A stretch of DNA of 64,000 nucleotides from JAIOSM01 sp964565415. GTDB taxonomy: Bacteria > Desulfobacterota > Desulfobacteria > Desulfobacterales > Desulfobacteraceae. Under the pieces are notes generated by a model. The model saw nothing but the letters and a program-made list of their open reading frames with translations. It ran no database searches and had not been told where the DNA came from. Position 1 is the stretch's first letter. Each line of letters begins with the position of its first letter. The stretch is from assembly GCA_964565415.1 (NCBI GenBank), contig CAZMEX010000002.1, forward strand, positions 43,067 to 107,066. The letters are read 5' to 3'. Shown here piece by piece: positions 43,641 to 52,870 of the stretch. A program made the translations under genes and the position numbers.

Positions 43641-46600
43641 CTATTCCATATTCTCCATTAATGGTCCAAATACCTCAATTGAATTTTCAATAAACCCTGA
43701 AGAAGAAAAATTCTCATAGGTTTTAAAAAAATCATGCTCACCAAAATACAAATCATTGTACCTGTTTATTTTTTCACCGGTTTTGGAGTGAGAGTTAAAC
43801 CATTTGCTCCGACATTTATTAAAGAGAGCTTTAAGATTTTTTTCTGACCTGTCCTGATCAATTTTATAAAAATTTTTCACAAATTCAAATGATGTCTCAG
43901 GGAAAAAAACAAAAGGGGTGGTTTGACCTGTTATGTATCTTTTTACAATGTTTGATAATAATTCACCGGCTTTTGCAGCCTCGATTTCATGAAAGATTCT
44001 TTTTTGCACTCTATCTTTTGACCTGGCTGGGCATTTACCCACAAGAACTGTCTCTTGGGCATGGTCATGTTTAAAAACAGCATTTAAAGCAAGGTGATAT
44101 ATCCAGGCATTTAATAGCCTTTGACCATTTAATTGACCAAAGGTTAAAACAAAACGCCCATGGTTTTCCCTTATTTGATCAATGCTTCCTGAAACAGTAA
44201 CTCCGCCTATATCCATGCTCAAATCCCGGGACGGTAAAATTTTACTCTTAATTATTGTTTTCACCTCCCCTATTATGGGTGAAACTTCAGAGTGAATATT
44301 GTCAAGGTCTACTCTGCCTTTAGTCCCAAAAGGAAGTTTGCCTGCAGCCCTGATCTTTTCATAGTTAAATCCTTTTTCAAGAATCTCTGATCCTATCTGA
44401 AAATTTTCAAGGGAATTCAGCACCAGAGGCTCCCTGTCATCTGTCTCTTCTTTAGATTTGTTAAAAGTAATACCCAGAGTGTTTTTTATCATATATTCAA
44501 TGGGTTGTTTCAAAAAGTAGCAGAGGTCATCCAGGGTGATGTTATCAATGGGAAGATCATTGGAAAGATCATCTTTAACAAGGTTATTTGTAAAAAATGC
44601 CTCTTTTGCCCCTGATCTTTTTAAAAGGGTTTTTGCAATTTTAAAGGAATAGGGAGAAAAAGAGAAATAATTACTCCTGGAATCTTTTTGAAAATATTGA
44701 GTGTCAAAAGGATGGAGTGGGTGATAACAGATAAAATCATGGTCAAAATCAGTATTAAAGCTTTGCTTTAGTACATCCTGCAATTCATTCACAATTGATG
44801 AGCATGGTATTAAAGAGTTATCTTTAACACTTCTCCCTGTGTATGTGATTATCAGATTTTCCCTTGCACTTATTAGTGCTTCTAAAAACAAGTATCTATC
44901 TTCATCCCTTATGTTTTTATCTCCAACTCTTGGAAATTTTGCAATCAGATCAAAGTTTTTCTTACCTGCTTTCCTTGGAAAATCGTGTTCACCCATGCCC
45001 AAGAGCGCCACAATCTTAAAAGGTATGCTTCTCATGGGAGTTAAATTACAAAATGTAATACCTCCGGTCATGAATGAGCCTGTCAAAACAGATTGAGACA
45101 GCTTTTCTTCAACTACTTTTACAATAACATCCAGAGAAATTTCTTTTTCAAACCCGGCTTGCAAAGTCTCTTTTTCCATCTCATTTATATTGTCCAGAAT
45201 AAATAAAAAGTCGCTCTCATTATCACCGACCTTATTAATCATTGTGTTTAAAAGAAATTTCAGAGCCTTGCATGCTTCAGGTATACTGCTCTTATTTTTT
45301 AAAAATAATTTTACACCTTTAAAAAGTGTATCAAGGAACAGAGTGAATTTTCCAATTATTTCAGCTTGTGATCCTCCGGGGCAGTCTGCAGGCAGAACAT
45401 CCAGAAAAAGTTCTTTTTGTTGATCTGGCATGGCATATCCCAGCATTATTCTCTTGATACCAAACTTAAATGTATTTTCATAAAATTCTGGAAAACCTGC
45501 CTTGGATTTATGGTTTGCGTCTATGCCCCACCGTATTCCTGCATTTACTGCATACTCTTCAACTGTCTTTATTTCATCTGTTTCAATATCAATGGAGAAC
45601 TTTTCAGCAATGGGAGTATAGGTTAAAAGATCAAGCACCTGATGTAATTCAAACTTTGAAGATATTATATTTAAAATTTTTAAATATGCTTTAATGGTCT
45701 TTGATTCTGATCCTAGTTTTTTGTCGCTTATTGCAAAGGGTAATTTATGCTCCACTGAAAACACTGATTTTATCAAAGGAGCATAGGACTCAATGTCGGG
45801 CATCATCACAATAACATCATCGGGATTCAGAGCATGGTTGGTTTCAAAAAGGTCAAGAAGTTGATCCTTGAGCACCTGGACCTCACGCAGGGGCGTATGG
45901 CATGAATGGATTGAGATTGATTTATCATCCAAAATTGAAATATTTACAGGTTTTTTCTCTTTTGCATCTCCTCTTTCAAACAAATTCAATATATCTGACT
46001 GAATATGGGAAAGCATTGTTTTTTTCTCTAAAAGAGGGTCATGCCACATTTCAGGCTCGGGCTCGTGGTAATCAAACTCCTCAAGCAAGAGTTGCAAATC
46101 CCTGCCACTTTTTCCAAGGGATGCAAGGATGGGATTACCGACATCTATCTGCTGTTCAGCACTGTTCCCAGCATAGGCAAAAAACTCCCTGGAAGGCATT
46201 AATAAAAACATATTAAGTTCAACAAGGGAGTTAAGCTGGTTAAAAAAATTTAAAAAGGAGGGTGGGTATGATGATATCCCAAAAACAGAAATTCTGCGTG
46301 GCAGGCTTTTTGTATCAAGTCTGCTGTCAAGTGAAATTAAAGAAAAATCAAACCCCTCTTTAATCAATCTTCTTAATAAAACAGGCTGCCACGCCCAAGA
46401 TCTATCTTTTTTTTGAATAATTTCACCACTGTTCTCCCATTGCATTAATAGATCGGGTCGATATATTCTGTAATCATCAAAAAGGCTGGTAATGTTGCGG
46501 GTGAGCTGATAGAGGTATACACCATCTTTATCATCAATCAAATAGTTCTTAATGGTTGCAAATCTGTCATCATGGAGTAATTGGGGAAGCATATCCATGA

Positions 46601-46862
46601 TTTTCCAGAAAAGATTATTTACACTGAAGTTTTGCTCCACGGCAAACTTTTCAACTATATCCCTTGGGAAAAAATAATGAAAGTTGGCACATATCTTAAA
46701 TTTTTCTGCAAGTTTTAAAGATATCCATTGCCTCATCCCCCTGCTCTGTATTGTTATCCACTCAGGCAAAAAAGGATCCCCAAGGGGATCCTTCTCAATA
46801 ACAGATGCCAAAGCATCCAGTAAAAACTCCATTCTATTACTTTTGTAAATATTCAGGTACAA
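43641..46862 (-). CDS. recC: Exodeoxyribonuclease V gamma subunit RecC
   Basis: RecC scans for Chi and splits the duplex in the RecBCD enzyme; it has the fold of a degenerate helicase. The 1073-residue product opens with LNIYKSNRMEFLLDALASVI and continues with IQSRGMRQWISLKLAEKF, both typical of RecC, and carries FVVLLGM-type inactive helicase and nuclease remnants (IVALLGMGEHDFPR near 625). Length is close to that of E. coli RecC (1122). Its ATG is 26 nt inside the end of the nucleotide-sugar dehydratase gene, so it is transcribed out of the O-antigen cluster. Confidence 0.92.
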   Translation of the reverse strand: MYLNIYKSNRMEFLLDALASVIEKDPLGDPFLPEWITIQSRGMRQWISLKLAEKFKICANFHYFFPRDIVEKFAVEQNFSVNNLFWKIMDMLPQLLHDDRFATIKNYLIDDKDGVYLYQLTRNITSLFDDYRIYRPDLLMQWENSGEIIQKKDRSWAWQPVLLRRLIKEGFDFSLISLDSRLDTKSLPRRISVFGISSYPPSFLNFFNQLNSLVELNMFLLMPSREFFAYAGNSAEQQIDVGNPILASLGKSGRDLQLLLEEFDYHEPEPEMWHDPLLEKKTMLSHIQSDILNLFERGDAKEKKPVNISILDDKSISIHSCHTPLREVQVLKDQLLDLFETNHALNPDDVIVMMPDIESYAPLIKSVFSVEHKLPFAISDKKLGSESKTIKAYLKILNIISSKFELHQVLDLLTYTPIAEKFSIDIETDEIKTVEEYAVNAGIRWGIDANHKSKAGFPEFYENTFKFGIKRIMLGYAMPDQQKELFLDVLPADCPGGSQAEIIGKFTLFLDTLFKGVKLFLKNKSSIPEACKALKFLLNTMINKVGDNESDFLFILDNINEMEKETLQAGFEKEISLDVIVKVVEEKLSQSVLTGSFMTGGITFCNLTPMRSIPFKIVALLGMGEHDFPRKAGKKNFDLIAKFPRVGDKNIRDEDRYLFLEALISARENLIITYTGRSVKDNSLIPCSSIVNELQDVLKQSFNTDFDHDFICYHPLHPFDTQYFQKDSRSNYFSFSPYSFKIAKTLLKRSGAKEAFFTNNLVKDDLSNDLPIDNITLDDLCYFLKQPIEYMIKNTLGITFNKSKEETDDREPLVLNSLENFQIGSEILEKGFNYEKIRAAGKLPFGTKGRVDLDNIHSEVSPIIGEVKTIIKSKILPSRDLSMDIGGVTVSGSIDQIRENHGRFVLTFGQLNGQRLLNAWIYHLALNAVFKHDHAQETVLVGKCPARSKDRVQKRIFHEIEAAKAGELLSNIVKRYITGQTTPFVFFPETSFEFVKNFYKIDQDRSEKNLKALFNKCRSKWFNSHSKTGEKINRYNDLYFGEHDFFKTYENFSSSGFIENSIEVFGPLMENME

Positions 46863-48726
46863 TCCCTCCCATACAATCTTTTATTCTTTGCTTATCTCTT
46901 GTTTTAGCAGCTTTGATCAATCCATCAAGCTCAATATTAAAATTATCCTGGTCAAAATCCTTGCTGCTGTTTAAAACCATGATTTTATCATGACCTGTGG
47001 GAACAACATTTTCATCAGCAGTCATCAACTCTTCAAAAAGCTTTTCTCCGGGTCTAAGTCCTGTATATTCAATCTTTATATCAATGTCAGGTGTGAAACC
47101 TGAAAACTTGATTAAATCCCTTGCCATGCTGTCAATATTAACAGGATCACCCATCTCAAGAACAAAAATTTCACCGCCTCTACCCATGGAACCTGCCTGC
47201 AAAATCAACTGACATGCTTCGGGAATGAGCATGAAATATCTGATAATATCAGGATGTGTCACTGTTACAGGACCGCCTGCTTTTATCTGCTTTTTAAAAA
47301 GAGGGATTACACTTCCCACACTGCCTATTACATTACCAAATCGTACTGTGATAAAAGTTGTTTTTGATTTTTCAACCAGCTGTTTTTTTCTGATAATTAT
47401 TTCAGAAACACGCTTGCTTGCACCCATTATGTTTGTTGGATTAACAGCTTTGTCTGTGGAGACAAACACAAACTTTTCACACCCGAATCTGTCTGCAACA
47501 TCAACAAGATTTTCCGTCCCCTGGATATTGTTTTCAACTGCTTTCCATGGATAGTGTTCCAACATTGGAACATGCTTATATGCTGCAGCATGGAAAACAA
47601 TATCAGGTTTATACTGATCAAATGCTGTTTCAAGCTCTTCTCTATTCTGGATATCACCCAGAAATGGAACAATTTCCACATTGGGGAAAATACGCTTTAG
47701 ATCAAGATCAATCTCATAAAGAGAACTTTCAGCTCTCTCAAAAAGAATAATTTTTTTAAGGGAATAACGTAAAATCTGATGGCATAACCCTGTGCCAATA
47801 GAGCCTCCTGCCCCTGTTACAAATACCACTCTATTCCCCAGATAATTCCCGATCTGTTCATCATCCAGATTAACAGGTTTACGCCCAAGAAGGTCTCTGT
47901 ATTCAACTTCTCTTATGGCATTAAAGGTAACCTTGCCATTGATAAGTTCTCCCATGCCGGGCACTGTCTTAAATTCAACACTGCTTTTTTTACAAAGACT
48001 CACAATCTCACGCATTCTTGCAGCATCAGCCGAAGGTATTGATATTATGATCTGCTCCACAAAATATCTCTCCACCACACTTTGCAAATTATCAATTTTA
48101 TCTATGATCAGAATGCCATGGAGTTTTCTGTCTATTTTTGAATAGTCGTCATCTAAAAAACCAACAACTTCATATTTAATGGAAGCATTATCTCTTATCT
48201 CCCTATATATTTTTTCTCCGCAATCTCCTGCTCCAATAATTAACAATTTTTTTGAGGAGGTTGAACTTTTTTTAAACAGATGGATCAGGGATAGTAAATA
48301 CTCTTTAAAACCATTATATTCATGTAGTCTTTCAAAACTGATTCTTGTTAAAGCTCTTAGACCTGTAATAAAAATCAGGGTCAAACTTAAGTCAATCAAG
48401 AATACTGACCTTGGGACACCTATGAACTCAGTCTTAAAATATACAAAACCTGCCAGGGACACTGAGGATACGATTGATGCCTTTACAATATTTGTAAGAT
48501 CATTCAAGCTTGTGTACCGCCACATGCCACGGTACAAATCAAAATATGCAAAAGTAATTATTTTAATCAAAATCAAACCTGGAATAATCCAGATAAACTC
48601 ATTCCAGAAAAACAGGGGTATATCAAAATCAAAACGAATCTGATATGAAAAAAACATAGAGAGAAACACCAGAACAATATCAATGCCCATAACAATAAAT
48701 AAATTTCTGGAAAAACTGATTTTCAT
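46837..48726 (-). CDS. UDP-GlcNAc 4,6-dehydratase, membrane-bound (WbpM/FlaA1-like)
   Basis: This 629-residue protein is of the long CapD/WbpM type. Four transmembrane segments and a CoA-binding-like domain with IGAGDCGEKIYREI precede an SDR domain with TGAGGSIGTGLCHQI near 300, FHAAAYKHVPMLE, STDKAVNPTNIMGASKRVSE and RFGNVIGSVGSVIPLF. Enzymes of this type convert UDP-GlcNAc to UDP-4-keto-6-deoxy-GlcNAc, the precursor of QuiNAc, D-FucNAc or bacillosamine. With the SDR at 49744 and the WecA-like transferase it suggests a first sugar of UDP-QuiNAc/FucNAc type. It is the last gene of the cluster and overlaps recC. Confidence 0.9.
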   Translation of the reverse strand: MKISFSRNLFIVMGIDIVLVFLSMFFSYQIRFDFDIPLFFWNEFIWIIPGLILIKIITFAYFDLYRGMWRYTSLNDLTNIVKASIVSSVSLAGFVYFKTEFIGVPRSVFLIDLSLTLIFITGLRALTRISFERLHEYNGFKEYLLSLIHLFKKSSTSSKKLLIIGAGDCGEKIYREIRDNASIKYEVVGFLDDDYSKIDRKLHGILIIDKIDNLQSVVERYFVEQIIISIPSADAARMREIVSLCKKSSVEFKTVPGMGELINGKVTFNAIREVEYRDLLGRKPVNLDDEQIGNYLGNRVVFVTGAGGSIGTGLCHQILRYSLKKIILFERAESSLYEIDLDLKRIFPNVEIVPFLGDIQNREELETAFDQYKPDIVFHAAAYKHVPMLEHYPWKAVENNIQGTENLVDVADRFGCEKFVFVSTDKAVNPTNIMGASKRVSEIIIRKKQLVEKSKTTFITVRFGNVIGSVGSVIPLFKKQIKAGGPVTVTHPDIIRYFMLIPEACQLILQAGSMGRGGEIFVLEMGDPVNIDSMARDLIKFSGFTPDIDIKIEYTGLRPGEKLFEELMTADENVVPTGHDKIMVLNSSKDFDQDNFNIELDGLIKAAKTRDKQRIKDCMGGIVPEYLQK

Positions 48727-48733
48727 GGATAAA

Positions 48734-49744
48734 TCACCCTCTTCCCGACAAAATACTAACTTTTCTTCTAATCATATATGAATAACTCCAAAACAAAATT
48801 CCATAACATATAATCAATAAAATCACAAAATAAATATTGTTTTGCAATATCAGAACAGTTATCCCAACCATTATCTGGGTCAGGGCATATATTAATGAAA
48901 CCTTCCAGTGGGGCACTTTTAATTCGTTTGCCAGCAATTGATATAGATGTTTTCTATGGGGCATACTCAACTTATCTTTATCTTTTATTCTAATTAATAA
49001 AGTTGACAACTCATCCATATAAAATGGTAATAGGAAAGAACATAAAATGATAAAATCAGGTACGCTCCTTGAAAAAAGAATAACCATGCAGGAGAAGACA
49101 AATCCTAGAAAGATACTGCCGACATCACCCATGAAAACCCTTGCCAGGGGCAGGTTAAATGGTAAAAACCCAATGCATGAGAACATAATAACTCCACACA
49201 TGATTAAATATTTACCATCAAAGCCTTTACTGGAACCATAATAACCGAGAAGAGCAAATGCGACCAGGGAAGCAAGCCCGGAAATCCCGTTAATACCATC
49301 CATGAAATTGTAAAAATTAGCAGTTCCCACCATAAAGATTGAAACTGGCAGCACCAGAATATATAATAACAGATCAACATGTCTGCCATAAAACAACCCA
49401 ATCAGAAACAGTAAACTGCACGCAAACTGAACATATAATCTTAACCTTGGAGTTATTGGATATTTATCACCAAAAAAACTAACGCCGGACAGAACAAGAA
49501 CCGGTATCCAGAAGAGAAGATCCAGGGAAAAATATAGGGAGTAGAAAACAAATGACAACAATATTCCTATCCCACCACCCCTGGGAACAACAGTAGAATG
49601 GGAGCTTCGCTCATTTGGGATATCTGTCAAGCCAAATTTCGCACCATATTTATATATTAATAATGCCCCCAGGCTTCCCCAAAGGAAGCTGCCCAGACAG
49701 CCAAAAAACATGTTCAATAAAAGTAAAAAATAAGTTTTGTCCAT
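48734..49744 (-). CDS. WecA/WbpL-like undecaprenyl-phosphate HexNAc-1-phosphate transferase
   Basis: This 336-residue polytopic enzyme starts O-antigen repeat synthesis by moving a HexNAc-1-phosphate to undecaprenyl phosphate. It has about 10-11 membrane segments, ERSSHSTVVPRGGGIGILLSF near residue 40, NFYNFMDGINGISGLAS with the aspartate of the catalytic motif, ARVFMGDVGSIFLGF, and a His-rich cytoplasmic loop PHRKHLYQLL near residue 265. The sequence is nearer to WbpL/WbcO than to WecA. It overlaps the upstream epimerase by 1 nt (TAATG). Given its neighbours, UDP-QuiNAc or UDP-D-FucNAc is a likely substrate; UDP-GlcNAc is possible. Confidence 0.88.
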   Translation of the reverse strand: MDKTYFLLLLNMFFGCLGSFLWGSLGALLIYKYGAKFGLTDIPNERSSHSTVVPRGGGIGILLSFVFYSLYFSLDLLFWIPVLVLSGVSFFGDKYPITPRLRLYVQFACSLLFLIGLFYGRHVDLLLYILVLPVSIFMVGTANFYNFMDGINGISGLASLVAFALLGYYGSSKGFDGKYLIMCGVIMFSCIGFLPFNLPLARVFMGDVGSIFLGFVFSCMVILFSRSVPDFIILCSFLLPFYMDELSTLLIRIKDKDKLSMPHRKHLYQLLANELKVPHWKVSLIYALTQIMVGITVLILQNNIYFVILLIICYGILFWSYSYMIRRKVSILSGRG

Positions 49745-50748
49745 TATCTGATATTATGTACCTTTAAAAATACTGATTCCAAAGAACTCCCAGGTTCAAA
49801 GCCAGTATTGAGCATTTTTTGATTATCAAAAACAAGGCTTAATTTCAATTTATCATAACATGAATAAAGCCACTGCTGTTTTCCCTTAAACAAAAGCCCT
49901 GCAAAACGTGTAGCTCCCCACACAAGAGGTAAAGGGACAGTAAACACCATGCAGTTTGGTTGAAACCCGGATTGCTTAAAAACTTTAATTATCTCTTTAA
50001 ACTTATATGGTTTTTTATCACACACATTCATGACATTACAAAAAGAGCTGTCTTGCAGATTTTCTTTTTCCTGGTTTATTCTATGGACAATAAACTCAAC
50101 AAGGTTTTGCCTTGAAACAGCAGACATCTCCTGTTCGCCGGACCCAAATTTTAAATAGGCAAGTTTCTTAGGAGCAAATACCCTTCTGTCTAAATTCAGT
50201 GACCATTCAGAGTCGTAAACAGGAGCAAGTCGCAAAATATCAAGCTTTTTCAAATGACCTGAATCAGACAACCCCATCAATTTTTTTTCAGCATCAAGCT
50301 TACTTGCAGCATAATCACTTGAAGGGTTGCATTGATTACTCTCTGACACACAACCTCTATTATCCCCTTCTCCATATACTGATATTGAAGATAAAAATAG
50401 AAAATGAACATCGGGATTGGCAGTAATTGCAGTTTTTGCAACTCTTTCAGTCGCAAGACTGTTTACAGAGAAATATTCATCACTATCAATACTTCCGATT
50501 GTTTGATGGGCAATACCTGCACAATGTATTACTATGTCCGGCTTATGAATATTAACAAATTTAGAAATATTTTCATGGTCAGTTATATCTGAACAATCCT
50601 TAGTAATATTCCGACCCAAATGAGTGTCGGCTGCCACACCATTATCAATACCATAAATATCATATTGTTCAGAAAGTTTTATACTTAAGGCACTCCCAAT
50701 AAAACCTGACACGCCTGTAATAAGGATTTTCCTGATATTGTTATGCAA
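49744..50748 (-). CDS. SDR-family nucleotide-sugar reductase/epimerase (WbpK/WbpV-like)
   Basis: The 334-residue product is an extended SDR with the Rossmann motif GVSGFIGSALSIKL, VIHCAGIAHQ, LSSISVYGEG and the YxxxK pair in SDYAASKLDAEKKL. The closest layout is that of the C4 reductases or epimerases found beside WbpL-type transferases, such as WbpV/WbpK, which reduce UDP-4-keto-6-deoxy-GlcNAc to UDP-QuiNAc or UDP-D-FucNAc. The WbpM-like dehydratase two genes downstream would supply the substrate. Stereochemistry cannot be decided. It overlaps the upstream glycosyltransferase by 8 nt. Confidence 0.8.
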   Translation of the reverse strand: MHNNIRKILITGVSGFIGSALSIKLSEQYDIYGIDNGVAADTHLGRNITKDCSDITDHENISKFVNIHKPDIVIHCAGIAHQTIGSIDSDEYFSVNSLATERVAKTAITANPDVHFLFLSSISVYGEGDNRGCVSESNQCNPSSDYAASKLDAEKKLMGLSDSGHLKKLDILRLAPVYDSEWSLNLDRRVFAPKKLAYLKFGSGEQEMSAVSRQNLVEFIVHRINQEKENLQDSSFCNVMNVCDKKPYKFKEIIKVFKQSGFQPNCMVFTVPLPLVWGATRFAGLLFKGKQQWLYSCYDKLKLSLVFDNQKMLNTGFEPGSSLESVFLKVHNIR

Positions 50749-51976
50749 TTGTCTTTCTATGTGAAACTTCCTTCATCCACATTTCCAATTTATTGACAAG
50801 CATCTCTCCTTCAAAAAAAGCTTCAAAGTATTGTTTACCGTTTTTCCCCATCTGTTTTCGTTTATCATCTGACATATTATTCATCTCTAAAACAGCTTCA
50901 GCAAGTTTGGCAGGATCATCAGGGGGGCATACAATTCCTGCTTTTGATTCTTTGACAACATCTGCTCCTGCTCCGTCAAGAGCTGCAATTACAGGTTTTT
51001 CACATGCAAGGTACGATTGAAGTTTTGCAGGTATTGTTAAAGAGAAAACCGGGTCTTTTTTTAAAGAAACCAATAAAGCATCGGCAAATGAGAAAAAAAT
51101 AGGCATTGTTTTAAGGGGGTGTCTTCCTAATAAATGAAATGTTTTTTCTATACCTCTTTTTTTAATCTCCTGTTCCACCCAATTTTTCATTCTCCCATCA
51201 CCTAATATTACCCAATGGATTTCTTTCTGCTCTTTTAGCAGACTTGCAGCATCAAGAATTGTTCTAAAACCTTGTGCCGCACCAATATTACCTGCAAACA
51301 TCACTTTAAAACCCGGGGGAAGCAATGCTGCCTCAGGGCTATCATCCTTGCATACTAAAGGTTTATATAACTCTTCTGCACTGTTTGGAAAATAAGAGAT
51401 AGTTTCAGGCTTTGATGTATATTTTTCAACAGAAGATCTAAAAGATTTAGATTGAATTAATATTCTATCGCATCGAGAATAGATAAACCGCACCAGTAAT
51501 CCAACTGCATTTAATATTAATTTTGAATTGACAACTCCAACAGCAGGCAGTGTTTCAGGCCATAAATCCTGAATCCAGAACATGATTGGAGCACGGCTTC
51601 TTTTTTTCATCACAATGGCAGGTATTCCTACGGTTATGGGGGATGGCTCATATACAAATATTACATCATATTTTTCCCGACAAAAAAAAGGACCAAAAAA
51701 AGCTGCATTTAATACAAAAGATGAATAATTAATTATCAGCTCGACATCTCTTCCCTTACCCCTTGGGATAACAGGAATTCTAATTATCTGAATTCCGTTA
51801 TAATTCTCTCTTACTTTTTTAAAAAGCCCATACCCTTTATAAAACTTTCCCTCGGGATAATTAGGAATACCTGTTAAAACCGTCACCTGATGTCCCTTTT
51901 CTTTAAGGGATAAACAGAGTTCATTTATCCTGAAGTTTTCAGGCCAGAAATATTGAGATATTACTAAAATATGCAT
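50741..51976 (-). CDS. wbuB: GT4 glycosyltransferase, WbuB-like (probable L-FucNAc transferase)
   Basis: This 411-residue GT-B enzyme opens with ILVISQYFWPENFRINELC and has GIPNYPEGKF, MFAGNIGAAQGFRTILDAA and a C-terminal nucleotide-sugar site (LLVSLKKDPVFSLTIPAKLQSYLA). That pattern is typical of WbuB, which in E. coli O26 and related clusters follows fnlABC and transfers L-FucNAc. The three FucNAc genes lie directly upstream here, which strongly supports the same role. It is soluble or peripheral at the cytoplasmic membrane face. WbuC is not present. Confidence 0.82.
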   Translation of the reverse strand: MHILVISQYFWPENFRINELCLSLKEKGHQVTVLTGIPNYPEGKFYKGYGLFKKVRENYNGIQIIRIPVIPRGKGRDVELIINYSSFVLNAAFFGPFFCREKYDVIFVYEPSPITVGIPAIVMKKRSRAPIMFWIQDLWPETLPAVGVVNSKLILNAVGLLVRFIYSRCDRILIQSKSFRSSVEKYTSKPETISYFPNSAEELYKPLVCKDDSPEAALLPPGFKVMFAGNIGAAQGFRTILDAASLLKEQKEIHWVILGDGRMKNWVEQEIKKRGIEKTFHLLGRHPLKTMPIFFSFADALLVSLKKDPVFSLTIPAKLQSYLACEKPVIAALDGAGADVVKESKAGIVCPPDDPAKLAEAVLEMNNMSDDKRKQMGKNGKQYFEAFFEGEMLVNKLEMWMKEVSHRKTIA

Positions 51977-51989
51977 ATTATTGCTTGGC

Positions 51990-52856
51990 TTAATTACCCT
52001 TGATATATTGCTTATACAGGATACTATTATTATTCATCCATAAATGCAATTGTTGAAGCATTTTTTTATAATTATTCACTTTAAAGTCAAAATCAATTCT
52101 GGTGTTACTAAGGCTCTTGTCAGATTTATACTCTGAATTTCTATTAATGATAACTTTTTCCCTGTTCCACACCTCCTTAAATAGATTAAGAAGCAAATAT
52201 TTAGATATCTTTTTCTTGGAAGATAAGTTGTACAAACCTGTTATTTTTTGTTCAATAAAGCCATCTATTGCCTTTGCAAGTTCCAGAGTTGTAATGCCAG
52301 TCCAAAACACATTTTCATAGCCGTCAATCTCACCACTCTGATGTAAAAACCAATGTAAAAGCCCTGTCCCTTTCTGCTTTAACTCAGGTCCAACAACCGA
52401 TGTTCTGATTGTAACATCCCTGTTGTTAATAACCTCACCTAAAATCTTGGTTTTAGCATACAAGGTGTTTCCATCACAAAAAGAGTCCTCAGTATAATTA
52501 CCATCCTTTCCTGAAAAGACACAATCAGTACTGATATGGATTGTTTTATAGTTCAGCTGATTACCCAACCGTGATAAAAAATTGGGAAAATAACTGTTAA
52601 CAAGTATTGCATTCTCGATATTTTCTAAGGACTCTTTTATTAATATTCCAATGCAGTTGATTACAATATCTGCCCTGATATCCTCTAAAAATGTTCTTAC
52701 CCTGTCTGATCTGCGGATATCCAGAATATGTTCATCACCAAAAACTCCGGGGTGCAAAGCTGAATGAATGATTTCATACTTATTTAAAGATATAAGATAT
52801 TTATACACCATGTGCCCTACCATACCACCTGAGCCAAGCAGTAAAATTCTCTTCAT
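51990..52856 (-). CDS. fnlB: UDP-2-acetamido-2,6-dideoxy-hexulose reductase FnlB/WbjC-like
   Basis: This 288-residue SDR is of the RmlD type (LLGSGGMVGHMVYKYLI at the N-terminus, VINCIGILIKES, HISTDCVFSGKDGNY and a YxxxK equivalent in NTLYAKTKILGE). Next to FnlA and FnlC it is the natural candidate for the C4 reductase that makes UDP-2-acetamido-2,6-dideoxy-L-talose (UDP-L-PneNAc), the intermediate before UDP-L-FucNAc. It lies between fnlC and wbuB with gaps of 14 and 13 nt. The order fnlA-fnlC-fnlB differs from the fnlA-fnlB-fnlC order of E. coli. Length is close to that of FnlB. Confidence 0.82.
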   Translation of the reverse strand: MKRILLLGSGGMVGHMVYKYLISLNKYEIIHSALHPGVFGDEHILDIRRSDRVRTFLEDIRADIVINCIGILIKESLENIENAILVNSYFPNFLSRLGNQLNYKTIHISTDCVFSGKDGNYTEDSFCDGNTLYAKTKILGEVINNRDVTIRTSVVGPELKQKGTGLLHWFLHQSGEIDGYENVFWTGITTLELAKAIDGFIEQKITGLYNLSSKKKISKYLLLNLFKEVWNREKVIINRNSEYKSDKSLSNTRIDFDFKVNNYKKMLQQLHLWMNNNSILYKQYIKGN

Positions 52857-52870
52857 AAAATATCCCTAGA

